DNA of 64,000 nucleotides from Eretmocerus hayati (lineage: Eukaryota > Arthropoda > Insecta > Hymenoptera > Aphelinidae), in contig CM056742.1 in the NCBI GenBank assembly GCA_029851415.1, positions 10,891,736-10,955,735 on the forward strand, in the 5' to 3' direction. Of the stretch, positions 35,607 to 49,066 are shown piece after piece; position 1 is the stretch's first letter; each line of letters begins with the position of its first letter. Position numbers and translations under genes: made by a program. The notes under the pieces are model-generated. The model had not been told where the DNA came from. It worked only from the letters and a program-made list of their open reading frames with translations, and did no database searches.

Positions 35607-35870
35607 GGGTGATGACAGATAACGCGCTACGCCACGATTTTGAGCCACGACACGACGCGCTATCGCACGCCACGACCCAGAAGTTTCATTCCAGCGCACC
35701 CGACCATTGATGGACTGGATTTATTGTTACAGTATCAATCGTAGATTATGAAAATGAATCAAATCCATCTATGGTCGAGTTTGCTGGAATGAATTTTTGG
35801 GTCGTGGCGCGCGATAGCGCGTCGTGGCGTGGCGCAAAATCGTGGCGTAGCGCTTTACCTGTCATCACCC
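35607..35870. mobile_element. 264-bp TAA-flanked MITE (PIF/Harbinger-like)
   Basis: The ends are GGGTGATGACAG and its inverse. TAA stands on both sides (35604-35606 and 35871-35873), fitting the TWA duplication of PIF/Harbinger. Just inside lie unusually GC-rich complementary arms built from gcgctacgccacgattttg and cacgacgcgctatcgc boxes, in contrast with the AT-rich centre at 35715-35780. Confidence 0.8.
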
Positions 35871-35873
35871 TAA

Positions 35874-37368
35874 CTTTGTGAGTTCCATGTAGTTCATGTT
35901 GCCCCCAAAAAGTTGATTTATTCGGTCGGAAATGATTTTGTTCATGAGTGTATGTTAGAAATAGATGATATTTACGCAGAAAAATTTCTATGCCGAATCC
36001 ATTATTTTTGCATTCAATTTTGAGGGCAAAATGACAGCTCTGTGTATGTCAGTTCCGTGAACTCGAACGCCGTTCCTTGGAATATTCAATAGAGCAAGTG
36101 ACACAAAAAATGAAATTATATATATATATATATATATATCAGCTCGGTGGTCTAAAATATATACTTCCGACTCAAGATGACTGTGCGAAAACAAATTTCA
36201 CTCTTATCGGGCCTCTCTACCTCTAGACTTTTCGCTAAACACGAAAAACGTCGAAAAATTAATATTCTCAGTGATTTTTGAGTCTCAGAAAAAAAATATG
36301 GACGTGTGAGCTCTAGATAGATCAAGGAATATTCTTCAGACCGTACTTTTGAGTCGGATGCCCATTTTGTATTCTCATGTGATCGAATTCATCATTAGAT
36401 TTGTTTTATATTATTTTCATGGTTAGCCCAACTCACGAAAACCCGGCTAACTTTTTCTACAAAATATTTTTTTCATTTTCCATGATAGATTATCATTAAC
36501 TATGCAAAATTGGATGGAAATTTTTCGACGCATACATGGGAGGCTTAAATTTTCAACTTCTGGATTATGGTATCCAAAATTTTTTCCGTTTCCGCGATAA
36601 CACCCATGTAGGTACCACAGAGTCACCGAATGAGTCCACATTCACACTTTTGTGTACCCAAGCTCAGAATACCGAAACTAAGCACACATATACATAAGCT
36701 TGAATGCTGTAGAAGAAGGGGGGGGGGGAGCAATGCGCGCAAGAAAAGCAAGCAGCAATTTGATTCGAATTGTGCGCCGGCAATAGCTAAAACGAGTCTC
36801 AGTGGCATTGTTCTACCTTCTCTATGCTCTCTGAAAACAGAGCGTATAAACAACGGGCTCAGCTATTATTGCCCAAAAAGCCACTGGCAGCACTATCGTC
36901 ACACTCATGCAAGCTCGGAAATTCAAAACTCTATTCTATTCTACTGTCTATGTGTAGGTATGTGACGCAATTGACTCGATCGTTACATTCCAAAGTGCAT
37001 TCATGTTTTTGCACAAGTTTCACACAGATACGTATGTCTATATTTGAAAATGAGCGGATGAATTAGCTCGACAGTTGACTGATTGCTCTGTGATACTATA
37101 TGTGAATCGAGTGAATGTGCGCTGTTTCTAGAGTATCTATAGATGATTGGTTGGTAGTTAGTTGGTGAATTTTGGGATGGGGGCGGGGGGGGGGGAGAAA
37201 ATGAGCGGATGATCACTTAATTATGCAAGCGCTAATGACTCGAAGGCTTATCCTCATGTGCCATATGATGAGAGACAAATGTAGACAGATGATAGAGTGA
37301 TTGATGCACGATATGCTCTTGTCGCTTTCGTACATGGTCTGACGAGAGTGTTTGTGCTAATAGATCTG
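35874..37368. other. Intergenic stretch with microsatellite and G runs
   Basis: A TA microsatellite occupies 36117-36139. Runs of 11 G lie at 36718-36728 and 37185-37195. The 111-residue plus frame at 36630-36965 has no recognisable domain. Confidence 0.5.
36117..36139. repeat. TA microsatellite
   Basis: About eleven uninterrupted TA units. Confidence 0.9.
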
Positions 37369-38376
37369 CACTGTAAAAAAATCGGTTGATTATCTGAATT
37401 TGGTTAAACACCAAATCCAACCACTGGTTTGCACCTTTTCTGCGGCGAATGTGGAAATGGATACGGAAGCCATGAGATTGGTAGATGGTGTTCCCGAGGT
37501 GATTTTTTTGGGCCAGGAATATAAACGGGAATAAATAACGATGTTATCCGCGCAAGCTTTTCCGCACAAGAATCCAGGTTGAGCAACGCATTCACCATTT
37601 GCATCCGGATGGGTGACCGGCCGTCTGGGTCTGTTACGCTCAGCTTATGCTCAAAATTTCGTATCGTTACCAATTATTATGAGTTTGATATCGTTCACCA
37701 ATCTCATGGGTTCTGTATCATAATCATGGTAACAGAGTCGATGAATTTATTTCTGCAACCTTAGTATGTCAGACCCAGACAAGCGGTAACCTATCAGGAT
37801 GCAATATCCGAAGAACGTTGCTTACCACATTCACTGCGATAGGTCCCACCGGTCGAGCCCATGATTTTTTATGATTCAATCTTGCCTGATTCATATTCGC
37901 TTAAAGGATATTCTTGGTGATGATTTTTCTTCGTTTTTTCGTTTGCAAAGGTCCTAAATGATGAGTCTGAAAGAAGTTCACCCCCATAAAATTGCATTTA
38001 CCAAAGATTAAATGTTGAGATCATGGCCATCTAAAACCTGCGAAAAAGCGCCTTCACAGTGAACGTAATAACCTGAATTCTCGACCGAAGAGCTTCGCGC
38101 GGATGCCACCATTGTTCATTTCCACTTGTTCGAGAAGAGACATATATTGTTCATAAGAACTTGTCCATGAAGAAACTTGTCATTTTGGCACGGTAGTGTC
38201 AGCCGAGGACCACCACGAATCACGAATTCATCTCCATATCAGCTGTGGAAAAAATGTCAACCAGTGGTCGGATTTGATGGGCAACCACTAGTTGCCACCA
38301 GAAGACAATTAGTTGGTTCATTTTTGGCCCCAACCCATGATCGGTTGCAGTTTTCCCCCACGAATTCTTTACAGTG
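37369..38376. mobile_element. Decayed TIR element with CACTGTAAA ends
   Basis: CACTGTAAA at 37369 faces TTTACAGTG ending at 38376. Inside, accaaatccaaccactgg (37409-37426) faces the inverse of atcaaatccgaccactgg (38254-38271). The two sides continue similar for ~40 bp (cattttttccac-gctgatatgga on the right as inverse). No target duplication is clear and no transposase motif is seen in the interior frames. Confidence 0.5.
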
Positions 38377-39744
38377 TGGGATTAAACTTCAGTAAGTTTT
38401 TTTTGTTGCTTGAGATGATTTTGAAGTAAAAAATAGAAAGCTAACAAATATTCTGAAAATTTTTCCTATAGTGATTTCGCTAAGAATGTTGTGGGATTCC
38501 TGAATGAAAAGAATATTATCGATAAACGCCTGAACCGACAAGTCTGACCGACAGAAGATTTGGGTAAGAATTTTTGTTGCCTTGTAGAGTCCAATTAATG
38601 CTGATAATGGCAGACCAAGTTGAAGATGAATGTTAGTATTTTCAATGAGCTACAAATCTAAAAAAAAAGTATCTATTCTTTCTTGCTTCAAAAGGACTAA
38701 GAAATGTTCGCAGACCCGAAGATGGTATCTATAAGTATCGTATAGTTCAAGGTACAAAAGAAATAGACGATTACGTATACGAATTACGCTACAAGGACGC
38801 AAAAGTTGGATTTTGTATCCTATATGACTATTTCCAGCCCGAGCAGAAGGCAAGAGTCAGAGTTTTCACAAAGACGCTGCAACCAGACACTGCGGCCGCC
38901 TTTTATGCTCCACTTTCATTGACAAATTATGTGTGTGAAAGTGTAAAATTTGTACGATAACAAAACTTACTCGCACAATCTTAAAAGTTGCAATGATGCC
39001 AGTTCATTTTATAAAACGAACTTTGAATCTTGTCCATCAACCAATCAACAGTTCGAACCTGCTTCATTGAATAGCCATCACATCTTTATCAAATTCATCA
39101 ACCAAATCATCAAATCCGGGAGATACAATTATTATATGACCCCTGAATCTCACTGAACTCACATAACCCCAAAATCTTGTCGAGGTGAAGAAAGTTGAAC
39201 CATGTATCAGATATTCACGATATCAGGAGAACGAATGATTCTTTAATGACCTTTTAAAATCGAAACTAATGTCATACTGTCGCTCATCCCGTGAAAGCTA
39301 GAATACCATCCGCAAGTACGCAAAAAGTTTTGAGCTTTTTCATGAATTGAAAATGCACCACGTCGTGATCTCAGCTCCAACTTCTTGGAAGCGTCAAACT
39401 TGTCCAACGTGCAGAAATGAGCAGCAAGAACGAGTCTTCCAACTCATGTAGCTCCCTATATCTCATCGCCTACACCATATATATCTGATACAGCTATATG
39501 GGTAATTTCGTCAAAACTCTTAACTTTGGGAGTAAACTTTTTTCTTTTGACACATTTTTCACCCTTTTGATCATTCGATTCCCATTAATTCCTCGGTAAT
39601 CTTGGATACCAAATGCTGGACTATGATATCCTCATAATGAATGATCTTGAGGTCAACACAGTAGTCTCTATCATCCAAGCGACGCGCGCAATGATCTATC
39701 ATTATCACGTTTTATCGAGGTCACGGAATGTGACAAATTGACAC
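38377..39744. other. Intergenic stretch with a diverged GCCCGAGC repeat
   Basis: The block ccagcccgagcagaaggcaa at about 38833 and the preceding tcgta boxes are a diverged copy of the CGGCCCGAGCCGCAGGCG repeat. A tatatat hairpin-like stretch lies near 39475. No gene is supported. Confidence 0.4.
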
Positions 39745-39748
39745 ATAA

Positions 39749-39901
39749 CACGTTCGCTGCGGCAGGACCCACCGGTGGGTCTCGCCCTTCTTCCTCTGTG
39801 TGTGGAAAAGTTCTATGGGATTTAATATTGCGTGGGACCCACCGGTGGGTCCCGTCGCACACACCGAAGGAACTGCGATTTTTGCCATTGCAGCGAACGT
39901 G
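39749..39901. mobile_element. 153-bp TTAA-class MITE (CACGTTCGCTGC ends)
   Basis: The left end is CACGTTCGCTGC after ATAA, and the right end is its perfect inverse before TTAA (39902-39905). It carries two copies of the palindrome gacccaccggtgggtc, at about 39767 and 39837. A one-base decay of the left TTAA explains the mismatch. A diverged fragment with the same cactgcgataggtcccaccgg block lies near 37832. Confidence 0.75.
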
Positions 39902-39905
39902 TTAA

Positions 39906-42900
39906 ACTCATCGCACGAACTTGTATAGTTTCGGATGGACTCGGCTTAACATATAATCCTTAGTGCCAAAAGACTCGATGAATCAATAGAAAAATGGAGT
40001 GATTCGAGTCATTGCTGTGATTCAATTGGTATGTCGCGGACGTGATATCTCTTCTGACTTCTTCAAAAAAATCAGTAGATTTTGCTTTTGCTTGCCGAAT
40101 CACTCCAAACTAACCGCCACGCCGCACCGAGAACATTACTCAAATCCAAATGAAACGAGATGGCATTCAAGAGAAAGCCTTACGTTTTCACATTAAAAAC
40201 TGGACAATATATTCTGGGGTAGCACCTAGTGTGACATGATTTTTCAAGACAGAATGTTCGTGCCAGTTGCACTACAAAAAACTCAAATAGGGACTTGCAC
40301 GGATGCATAAAGTTACTCCTCTAGATGTAAACTTTCGAATGATGTGTCGCGGAAATGCAACATCTGCTGTTACATGTTGGAATAATGATCTTGGAGGAGT
40401 CGAATTGAAAAAAGGCCTAGGATGAAACCGATCGTTTTAGGGTGTAAATCGAATACCTCATCATATAGTCACTCAAAACTGTTTCTGTAGGGTTCTAAAT
40501 AATATATCCAATTTTTGGATGAGATTATCTCACATTATATGAAAATGACAGCTCGAAACATAAAATTCAACAGTTTTTGCGTAATCACCCATATGTTATC
40601 TCAAGCTCGAGTTTGCACTTATTTATCCACAGAATGTTGGATGACTCTCTTGGTCCGATATCGCGGCAAGTATAAACAGTTCTTGGCATGGACAAAGTTT
40701 AACTTTTGCACAAACTAAGAGGTATGTTCAGTGTATATCGGAAGTTGAGTTTCTGCGCGCAGCTGCTCTTGATGCTCCATTAATTATATCCGTATAATGT
40801 TGGTATCATCTCTTTTCTGTTTCGTTGAAAATCGTTGTGGTATCTGATGTTGGTTGGACGATGTTATAGTTAGTGTTACGTCTAAATGGTCACGTTTTTC
40901 GACTTTGCTCTTTCTTTGAGCTCAGCCGTGCGCGAAACACCGAGATAGCTCTAGCCACTTTAATCTTTGGAAGAAAAAGTAAGTTGTATCACCGTTGCTG
41001 AGCGAAAAAGTTTGAATTGAAGTAAAAGCTTTTGGATCTGGTGGAATACTTGCTTATTGATGGTGTTTTGATGAAGGATTAGACTGAGGGATTTGTGTTG
41101 GTTGTACTTTTGAAAACTGATTCGTTTGAGCAAGATCGTGATTTGAAATTTGTAGATGATAGAAGATTGGTTGGATTATGGATTCAAGAAGATACTCGAA
41201 TTCGTTTTCTTGGAAGAAATCAATCGAATATTATCAAAATTAATGTTATAAGCGACTTTTTTGAGCTCGTAGGTGACCAAGGATTTTCGATTTTTGAGGT
41301 ATATTTGTGATAATTTGAATTCCGTTGATTGGGAAAATTGAAAAAAAATTTAACTAAGATGCGTTGCTATTGAAGAACGAATCCCGATTATCCATTCAGG
41401 AGATGATTGTAAGAAGTGTGAAGAAAAAATGAGAATGAAATTACAACCATGTCAAATTTTTCAAAATTTCTCGTCGCTTTCCCACGTCATTTATCCAGGA
41501 AATATACTTTCTCATCGCCATCTGAATTGAAACTTGGTCGAAAACTCTACGGATTAATTTGCAATGACAAACAGAGCTTCATTCAATCGTGGCGATGAAT
41601 TGCTCGCATTAATTTCTGGTGTAACATCAAAATTTGAAATACAAAGGACGGAAATCCATTTACCCGATTGCCATCTTTGCTCATTCCAATTTTAGTTTGA
41701 AATAATGATGAATGCATCAATTCTCTCACGTGATATATTAATACACTCGTAGAAAATGATCAAAATTCTGAAATTATTGTGAAATTTGACTCTGAAACAA
41801 GTATCCAGGGGTCGTTATAATTCATCCACCGGGCTGCAATTTGATTATAAGCAAGTGAAGAACTTATTCAATCTGCATTAAATGTCATGCATATATTGAA
41901 AACCCTGGCACAATGTGGAATTAACTCTTCCTGGTAATACAGAGAACATACGCATTTCCAGGAATAGTTCTGACAGTTTGCACGGCAGCTCACCACATTT
42001 CATATTATGATACGAGTTTGTACTAATTCAATCTCTGGCTTACTCGCAGAATTCGATATTACATTGGCAGCATCAAACCTATTCCAAGCTTTGTCCATCA
42101 AGAGTGGTAAAAAATTTCTAGACTACACTTTTCATCACATCTACCGACTTTATCATTGAACCAGAAAATTTTTCATAAAATTCAGTCAACTTATTTCAAA
42201 CTTGTCTGACCCTTGTACAGCTCGTGCAAGCATTTCGAAGAATTTTATTTTTCCGATATCGCAAGCTAGCAAAACTCGAATTTCTGAGCACTATTTTATT
42301 CTTTGCCTTCTCTACTTTTTCTATATCGATATTTTATATTATTACTGAGACAGAATTTTCAACGACTTCTTGTCTCTCAAAACTTCTCAAACAGAGATCA
42401 TACTGTCAAAGATCAGAGCCAGCAAAATTTTTCTTTGACGTCATCTAAAGCGAAAAAGTGTATATTTTTAAAAACCTATTGACTTTGGTCTATACATATT
42501 ACATTTTGCATTGCGGCTCTTTCAACTTTGCCCAGAAATGTCAACATTTCTGTCTCAAACTTTTGAGTCTGTGTATGTGTGGTTATCTGGATATATTGAT
42601 GCAGTGAAGTTAGTGTGTGTTATCTGGGATAATACGAAAAGTCGATGACGAGGCTCAAAGTATTTGCGGACTTTTCGGAAGTGAGAGGACACTGACTTTT
42701 TAATCTGTGTTCAGTGGCAAGAGTTTCTATATATCTCTGTGATACTAAAGCAGTTGGGGTGGTGAAATTGTTCAAAAAGTATTGGAAAAAGTTGGCGACT
42801 GGTGCCAGAGATCCACTTGTTAAAAAGTAGTGACTTTCCGGGAATTTATGAACCGCGTATCCGGCTTGAAACGAGTTTGAGAGAGTACGCGAGTTTAATT

Positions 42901-43639
42901 GTTTTGGAAAGACTCGTGGCTCTCGATCGACTACAACTTTTTCCTGGTTCATTATGTGGTCTCGAGTTATTTTTGATCTCGTGGCATAGAATCAAACTCT
43001 TACTGTTGATGGATATCGGTTTTTTTTGTGCCTCGCGATACGGAAAAATGTGGGTAAAATATCAAAACTTTCAGATGGAACCGATTGTTTTACTTCCTCA
43101 GAAGAAGAAGCTTCTATTCGATGGCAGTATCGCCATCGAATGAATTTTTTGCCGAAATTTTTCTTAACGAACTTATTACTCCGTCCATCAAGCTCTTGGA
43201 TACATAAAATTTGTACAGTCCTTTTCATTTTTGCGAGATCTACCGAATGTCGGTCTCATCAGTTTTTATTGATATCCCCTTCACAAGTACTTCAATCCGA
43301 TTTTCCACCCCTCTTCCCGGGTTGTGTTGTTCTTTAGCTCTCAGCAAAACTCCACACTACCTAAATCCATCGATTGTTCTGAGATTCCTATGGCATATTT
43401 GGAGCCATCATTAGATTTTTTGACTTGTGAATTGTTTTCTACCAATTTGTAATCTTTCCATATCTTGAAAGCTGGATGCATTTTCTTCCTGTGCCTCAAA
43501 AATATCACAAAGGTCAACCAAATTTTAGAGTCGGATTGATACATTTACTGAAATATACTGTTTTTGTGGATTTTTTTGATAATGGAAACCGATCCCATAG
43601 CCCGCCTTGCCCCCGGGCGCCAGAATTTTTTTTCATTCG
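39906..43639. other. Intergenic stretch, nothing supported
   Basis: Frames up to 113 residues (42620-43143 on both strands) show no domain. I found no inverted-repeat element with clear ends and no RNA gene. It is one of the longest apparently unique segments of the window. Confidence 0.45.
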
Positions 43640-43644
43640 TAAAA

Positions 43645-43728
43645 AATTGCCTTTTGTAAGAATAACGTCGCCAGAAATTGACTTTTGTAAAAATAACATT
43701 GCCAGAAATTGACTTTTGTGGAAATAAC
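43645..43728. repeat. 31-bp tandem repeat, ~2.6 units
   Basis: The unit cttttgtaagaataacgtcg plus ccagaaattga begins at 43651, 43682 and 43713, an exact 31-bp spacing, with few changes between units. Confidence 0.85.
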
Positions 43729-46700
43729 TTTTTTCGCGTTTTTTGAGATTATTTCTGAATGATTGATTTGATGAAGCTCTCTCATAACTAGACAAATAGT
43801 ATATCATGACACTGCACGTAGATGAGTAGTTTGGTACGAAGGACTGTTTATGGCACGAGAGAAGCGAGTGCTATAAATGTTTCGTAACAAAACTTTCGTA
43901 CCCATCTCCACGCAGTCTCGTACGATAATTCGTAGCACGAGAATCCAAAAATCATGTTCAAAGTTGCGATCTTTAGGTTAGAGTGCTATAAAATGCATTC
44001 AAAGATTCAAACTATCTTATTCGAGGTATTCTGACCAGTTGAAAATAGTAATAGTTTCAGAGGGCTTGAATCAAGGCTAGAATGCGTTTAAAATGAGTGA
44101 TGAGCTGATTTTTCGAGTTGCTGTCATGAAAATCAAACCGATTCTGCAATAAATCTCGAAATGCTCACAAAATTAACCTTTCCAAGCTACATCTTAACTT
44201 TCCATGAGATAGAATTTCCTGTCAAAAAAACGACTAAAACCTTCATGTCCTTTCTAAGGCGAATTTCTACCTCAAGAGACTGACATCTCAGTCCAAGCGT
44301 TGTGCTGGAGACGCTTTTCATAGTCCAAGCTGGGATGAAAATTCATGTTGTTGTTAACCGTGTTTGCAAACCTTGTGCATCGATGCCATTAAATATCAGA
44401 GATTTTCATTGACTGATTTCAGTTTAAGGCATCTTATGTTTGGCCATCGCAACAAAAAATGGTAATACATTGGCAGGAATATATTATTCAGCCCGGTTTG
44501 AGGCGATTTGAAACGTCTTTCTGTAAGTATTTTGCATTGTTGTTCACGGTCACGTAAACATCGGATCTCTTGGAAAATTCTTCTCCTAAAGCGTGTATAA
44601 TTCAAATTTCGAGTTGGAAGTTCAAGAGCACTATCAATTCACAACGAGAAATTTCATGAATTACAAATTATTCCTCTGAAAATTCACGCCAAATTCGTTG
44701 TTTATTTTTGATGATCGTTTCAGTCCTATTTGGTCTGAAATTTTCAATCAAACTCGATGGGCTATTTCCAGTAACTTTTCGAGTGAAAATTCCACCCGCT
44801 TAAGATTGAAATCTACTCAAAGGAATTCAGAGTGATGATGGGGATGCAAACCCTCTTTATTTGTATTTACACACACTGAAAGAAAATTGTTTGTAGAAGC
44901 TCAAAAGTTGACGCATCAAATGTACAGCTGGTATTCCAGAAAAAGCATTTTGAGCATTTTCTGAGCTACGCTCAAGCCTCCTTGTAATGAGTCAAATCTC
45001 GAGTATTTAATCTCACGGGTCTCTAAACTGGAGCAGTATATTCCGGTCAATGATTCGATATCTGGAGTACCGGAGACCTGTACTTACGTAATGTCGAGTA
45101 ACCTTCAATGTATCATGGGAATGCAATCAATATCATTTTCACACTTTTTCCTATGCTAAGCTTATGTGGACACTCTAATGATTCTACTTCAAAGGCAATC
45201 TGATGAAAAAATTCAGCGATGGATATACCATCTCGTGGGGATTGAGGAGGCTAATCGGATAATTTCAGAAGTGCTTCAGGGTATGAAACGTGTGCCGTGG
45301 CTCATTACAGGTACGCTTCAGCTCAACCCAGAAAATGCTCAAATTGAATTTTCCGGGATAGTAGCTGAATTTTTGGCGCACCTTTTTCCCAGGTATTGCA
45401 AATAATGTTATCCTGATGTGAATAAGAGAACGAAAGAAATGAACCCTCGTGAACTCGAATTAGATGTTGCTGGTCGATGATTTATTGCAAGATTGTTCGA
45501 ATTCGACCGAAAGCAACTCGAAAAATTTGTTCGTCACTCGTTTTGTACGCATATTAACCGTTTCGAACCAGAGCTTTTATGGTCCACTTGTTCCTGATCA
45601 GTTGATTATTAGTTAAGCAAACATTTTTGCTTTGGATCAAATTTTATTTGGGAGAAATTTCTAACTTCAAAAATTTAATCTCTTCGGTAAAAATACTGAG
45701 AATGAATATTCATGTTATCAAGAATTCAAATTTCAATTCAGTTATAAGAATATGTGAATATATATATATATTTTTTGAATACTCACATTTAATGATGGGA
45801 ATGAATCTATAAAATCTATGGAAGTCATTTATGAATTATGTAACATGAAAACTGTATATGAAAATTATGTATTTGCTTCAAATCTCAAAAACTGTAAAAT
45901 GTTTTTTATTTATTTCCACGACTTTTCTTTAAACTACTCTCGCTACGACGTGAGGGACGTGGTCGCGGTATCATCGCCTAGAGTATGGCTTTTTCAATCT
46001 GTGGCTACCTTTTGACTCTCGTGCATGAGAGGCCCTTGTCGCAGACAGTGTGTTTGTGGGCAATACTCGCAAAAGTGCGAACACAGCACCGGTCCAAATG
46101 GCTCAGCAAATTTTTTTGTCTTATCATGAAAGAGCTTTATTGAGTCAATCAATTCAAATTAAGCGCGGGAAACGCAGAAAACGATGTCTTTAGACAAATC
46201 AGTTTTTTGCGATTGAGACAAATTGCTGGCGTTTGGGGCGAAATGGCTTACGAGATCGGTCGATATGTCGAGAAAAATACGAAAAAATCATATTCTCGTA
46301 AATGTACCATTGCGGCCCCAGTTGATCAGTGTAATAAAACTGCAGGTCTACCTGAAATTTGATTTCCCAGTCGGGTTTGATGATATCGGACAATCTTATG
46401 TGTTTTGAGACATCTACAAGCCATTCCTTAATCATGATCAGTATCAGTGGAAGTTTCGTCCAGGAAACATCATAGAGGAATTTTTTTAATGAAATTACAC
46501 TGTTAATACACTACAGAAATCGGCTGACTGAAGCAGCTAGTTTGATCGAGTTTCCTGCAATTTAATATTATTATTCAATATACGGCCTGTGAAATCCAAT
46601 CCTCAATAGCCAGTTCCCGCTTTTTAGAAAACCATTTCACATCAGCATTTTCCCAAATGGATCATTCTGACGAAGGAGAGCTCATTTTATACTAGAGTCG

Positions 46701-48168
46701 TACAATGATACTCTAGAATAAATCGCTAATATAAAAAAGAAACCCAAACCCAAACGCATGTTTCCATGAATATCAAATGTACCCAAACTCCCATTCATCC
46801 TCCTCATTCCATAACCCCAAATTCCACAATTCCATCTTCTCTTCAATAGCCTCAATCATTTATAAAACTGCCCATATAGCCACAGAATAATATTTTTCAC
46901 GCGATGAAGAACCTCGGAAACTCAGTCAGTATAACCGCACCGCACATCTATCTATAGTTAGTACTTCTAGCAAAATTTCCGCCCGTTGAATAGCAATGAG
47001 ACGCATAACGCCTGAGCAGGTTTAGGTATAATCAGGAGAGTTGCTCTCTGTGGCCAAACATTAAGCGATCGCCTGCTCGTTAAATAAAAAGCTCATCAGA
47101 GCGAGGTAGTAGAGGCCAACAAACTAGAGATCCAACGTCAACGTGAGTTTTATAATGAAAAGCTTTCCGGGAAGCTCTCTACATCCTATTCTGACGTAAA
47201 CAGTCATTCCTGTGTGTGTTTGTGAAACTCTCGGTAGAATCGATCGTGGCATCCTCGTATGCATGGGATAGCTACTAGAAGTTTGAGTTTGTTTTGATCC
47301 TTGATTCCGTTGCTGTTGCGTGTGGTTCTTCATTTTCAGGAAAAGTTTTAATAAATTTTCAATAAGGGCTATAAAAATCATGATGCTTTTGCATATGGTA
47401 TTTTTCTTTTGGGATGATGTAGACCTGCACGGAGTCAGGATTTAAAAAATGAATGGGGAGGAATGCTTAGTCTAAAAAGCAAATTAATTTGCAAAAGGTA
47501 CACGAATAACCGTTAACTTTTTGTCAGATTCAAATTCAATGCCACAGAATCATTGCTTCTCTCTATTCATGATTCAGAAATGAAGTCCTCGGCTGTTCAG
47601 GTCTGAGCTTTGCTCCGTTCTTTTGAGTTAACGAAATATCCACACAGAATCTTCATATTACGAAGAATTCTTCAATGCGCTAACTCGACTTCCCACACTC
47701 GGTAAAATTTTGTGATACCGAAAATATCAGAAATCTAGTTGAACCTTGACAAATACGCCAAAATTACAAAATTGAAATTTCTCGCTTTTTTCCATGGAAG
47801 CTTTGGAGACTTTGATGTTGTAGGAAAGTATTCATAGGGTCACCAAAGAATTTTCAGAATTGTACCATACGCCAATTATAAGTTACTACAAATATCGGTT
47901 TCAGGCCATGTCCACTGTGGTGGCCAAGATGAGTGGCGGGATTGATGAAATTAATTGGAGTGAGCGGAAGTTTGATTTCATCCGTTCAATAATGCATGTA
48001 ACCAATACTGTGGTACGTTAATTAATTTCTGTGCTTCTGTGAAAGACTAACGAACCCACGAACTTCGATGAATCTGCCGTGCAAGACTGAGCTCCAGCTC
48101 ATTAGCAAACAGCCAACTATATGTCTACAATTGTCTGTAATTTTATGTCTATAATTTTTTTCGAATAA
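43729..48168. other. Intergenic stretch, nothing supported
   Basis: A small inverted region with gtacgaa and ttcgtac boxes lies at about 43815-43925. A 79-residue plus frame at 45166-45405 looks protein-like in composition but has no family signature or splice partner that I recognise. A TA run lies near 45761. The rest is ordinary AT-rich sequence. Confidence 0.4.
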
Positions 48169-48219
48169 TTAAATCTCCTTTCTTGATCTTTGCGAGCAAC
48201 CTTCATTGGGCAATGTTTT

Positions 48220-48259
48220 GCCGACGTTTCGGCTATTTTTTTATAGCCTTTTTCAGGGC
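48220..48259 (-). ncRNA. Hammerhead-ribozyme-like motif, minus copy (core mutated)
   Basis: On the minus strand the order is CTGAAAA, a perfect 6-bp stem (GGCTAT with ATAGCC), GAAAC and GTC, closed by gcc/ggc. The hammerhead core needs CUGANGA, so the G is replaced by A here and cleavage is unlikely. One extra A also stands between core and stem. Homologous to the motif at 52155-52194. Confidence 0.45.
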
Positions 48260-48453
48260 TGTAAAATGTATTCGGTCACAATCGATATCACATCAAACAC
48301 AATTACAAAAAATGAATCATAAAAACACTCACTTTTCATCACAACATTGAGATTAGATGGAGAAAAATTCCACGGGTCACATTATAGTAAATAAATTTTT
48401 GTCAAGCTCGTTGTGAGTCTTTTCGCAGTCTCGTGTTCTCTGAATGTAATGAC

Positions 48454-48908
48454 CCCATGTAAAACATACGATTCCATGAACATATATGATCATGGAATCC
48501 TCGGATTCCATGGTCATATATGATAAGTAAAACCGCTTTAAACATTTTATTTTTATTCCAGAAAGTTGTGATATATTGATTCAAACTTATTCTAACATGA
48601 ATACGTCACGATACTGATCATATACTACTGAAAAAAATCTTTCCAGGAGCCGGTCTCAAGTTCCCAAAAACTGACATTTTTGACAAAAAATGATATTTAA
48701 TGTGTATTCTTTCTCTTCAGTACTTCAAATGTTCAAAACCTGAGAATGAGTTCGGAAAAAAATTTTTCTGAGTAATATTCGATCATCGCGGTAAAGTATT
48801 GATGTTGTAAACTAGTATATCACACCTTTCCGGAATGAAAATGACAAATTTTGAAACCAATTTTATCTATAATCATATATGACCATGGAATCTTATGTTC
48901 TACATGGG
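48454..48908. mobile_element. 455-bp TIR element nested in the Penelope minus copy
   Basis: The ends CCCATGTAAAACATACGATT and the inverse of CCCATGTAGAACATAAGATT are flanked by AC (48452-48453 and 48909-48910). The other Penelope arm shows the uninterrupted sequence near 51960, which proves insertion after the element was in place and fixes the boundaries to within a base or two. Additional internal palindromes carry ggaatcctcggattcc and catatatgaccatgg boxes. No coding frame. Confidence 0.85.
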
Positions 48909-49066
48909 ACGGTATTATGAGAGACATTGATGGATAGAGAGAGAAGGGGGGGGGAGAAGGATAGAGAGAGCAAGTAGGAGGGGTGGGAGGAAAGGAGGGG
49001 GGCACGAGTGATGTGAATATGTGAGAGTTTTAACACCGATCGTTAGATTTGAAACTGACGATGGGT

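Noticed and set aside
45166..45405. 79-residue frame with protein-like composition
   Set aside because: No known family by eye, no conserved motif and no splice partner; a profile search would be needed to revive it.
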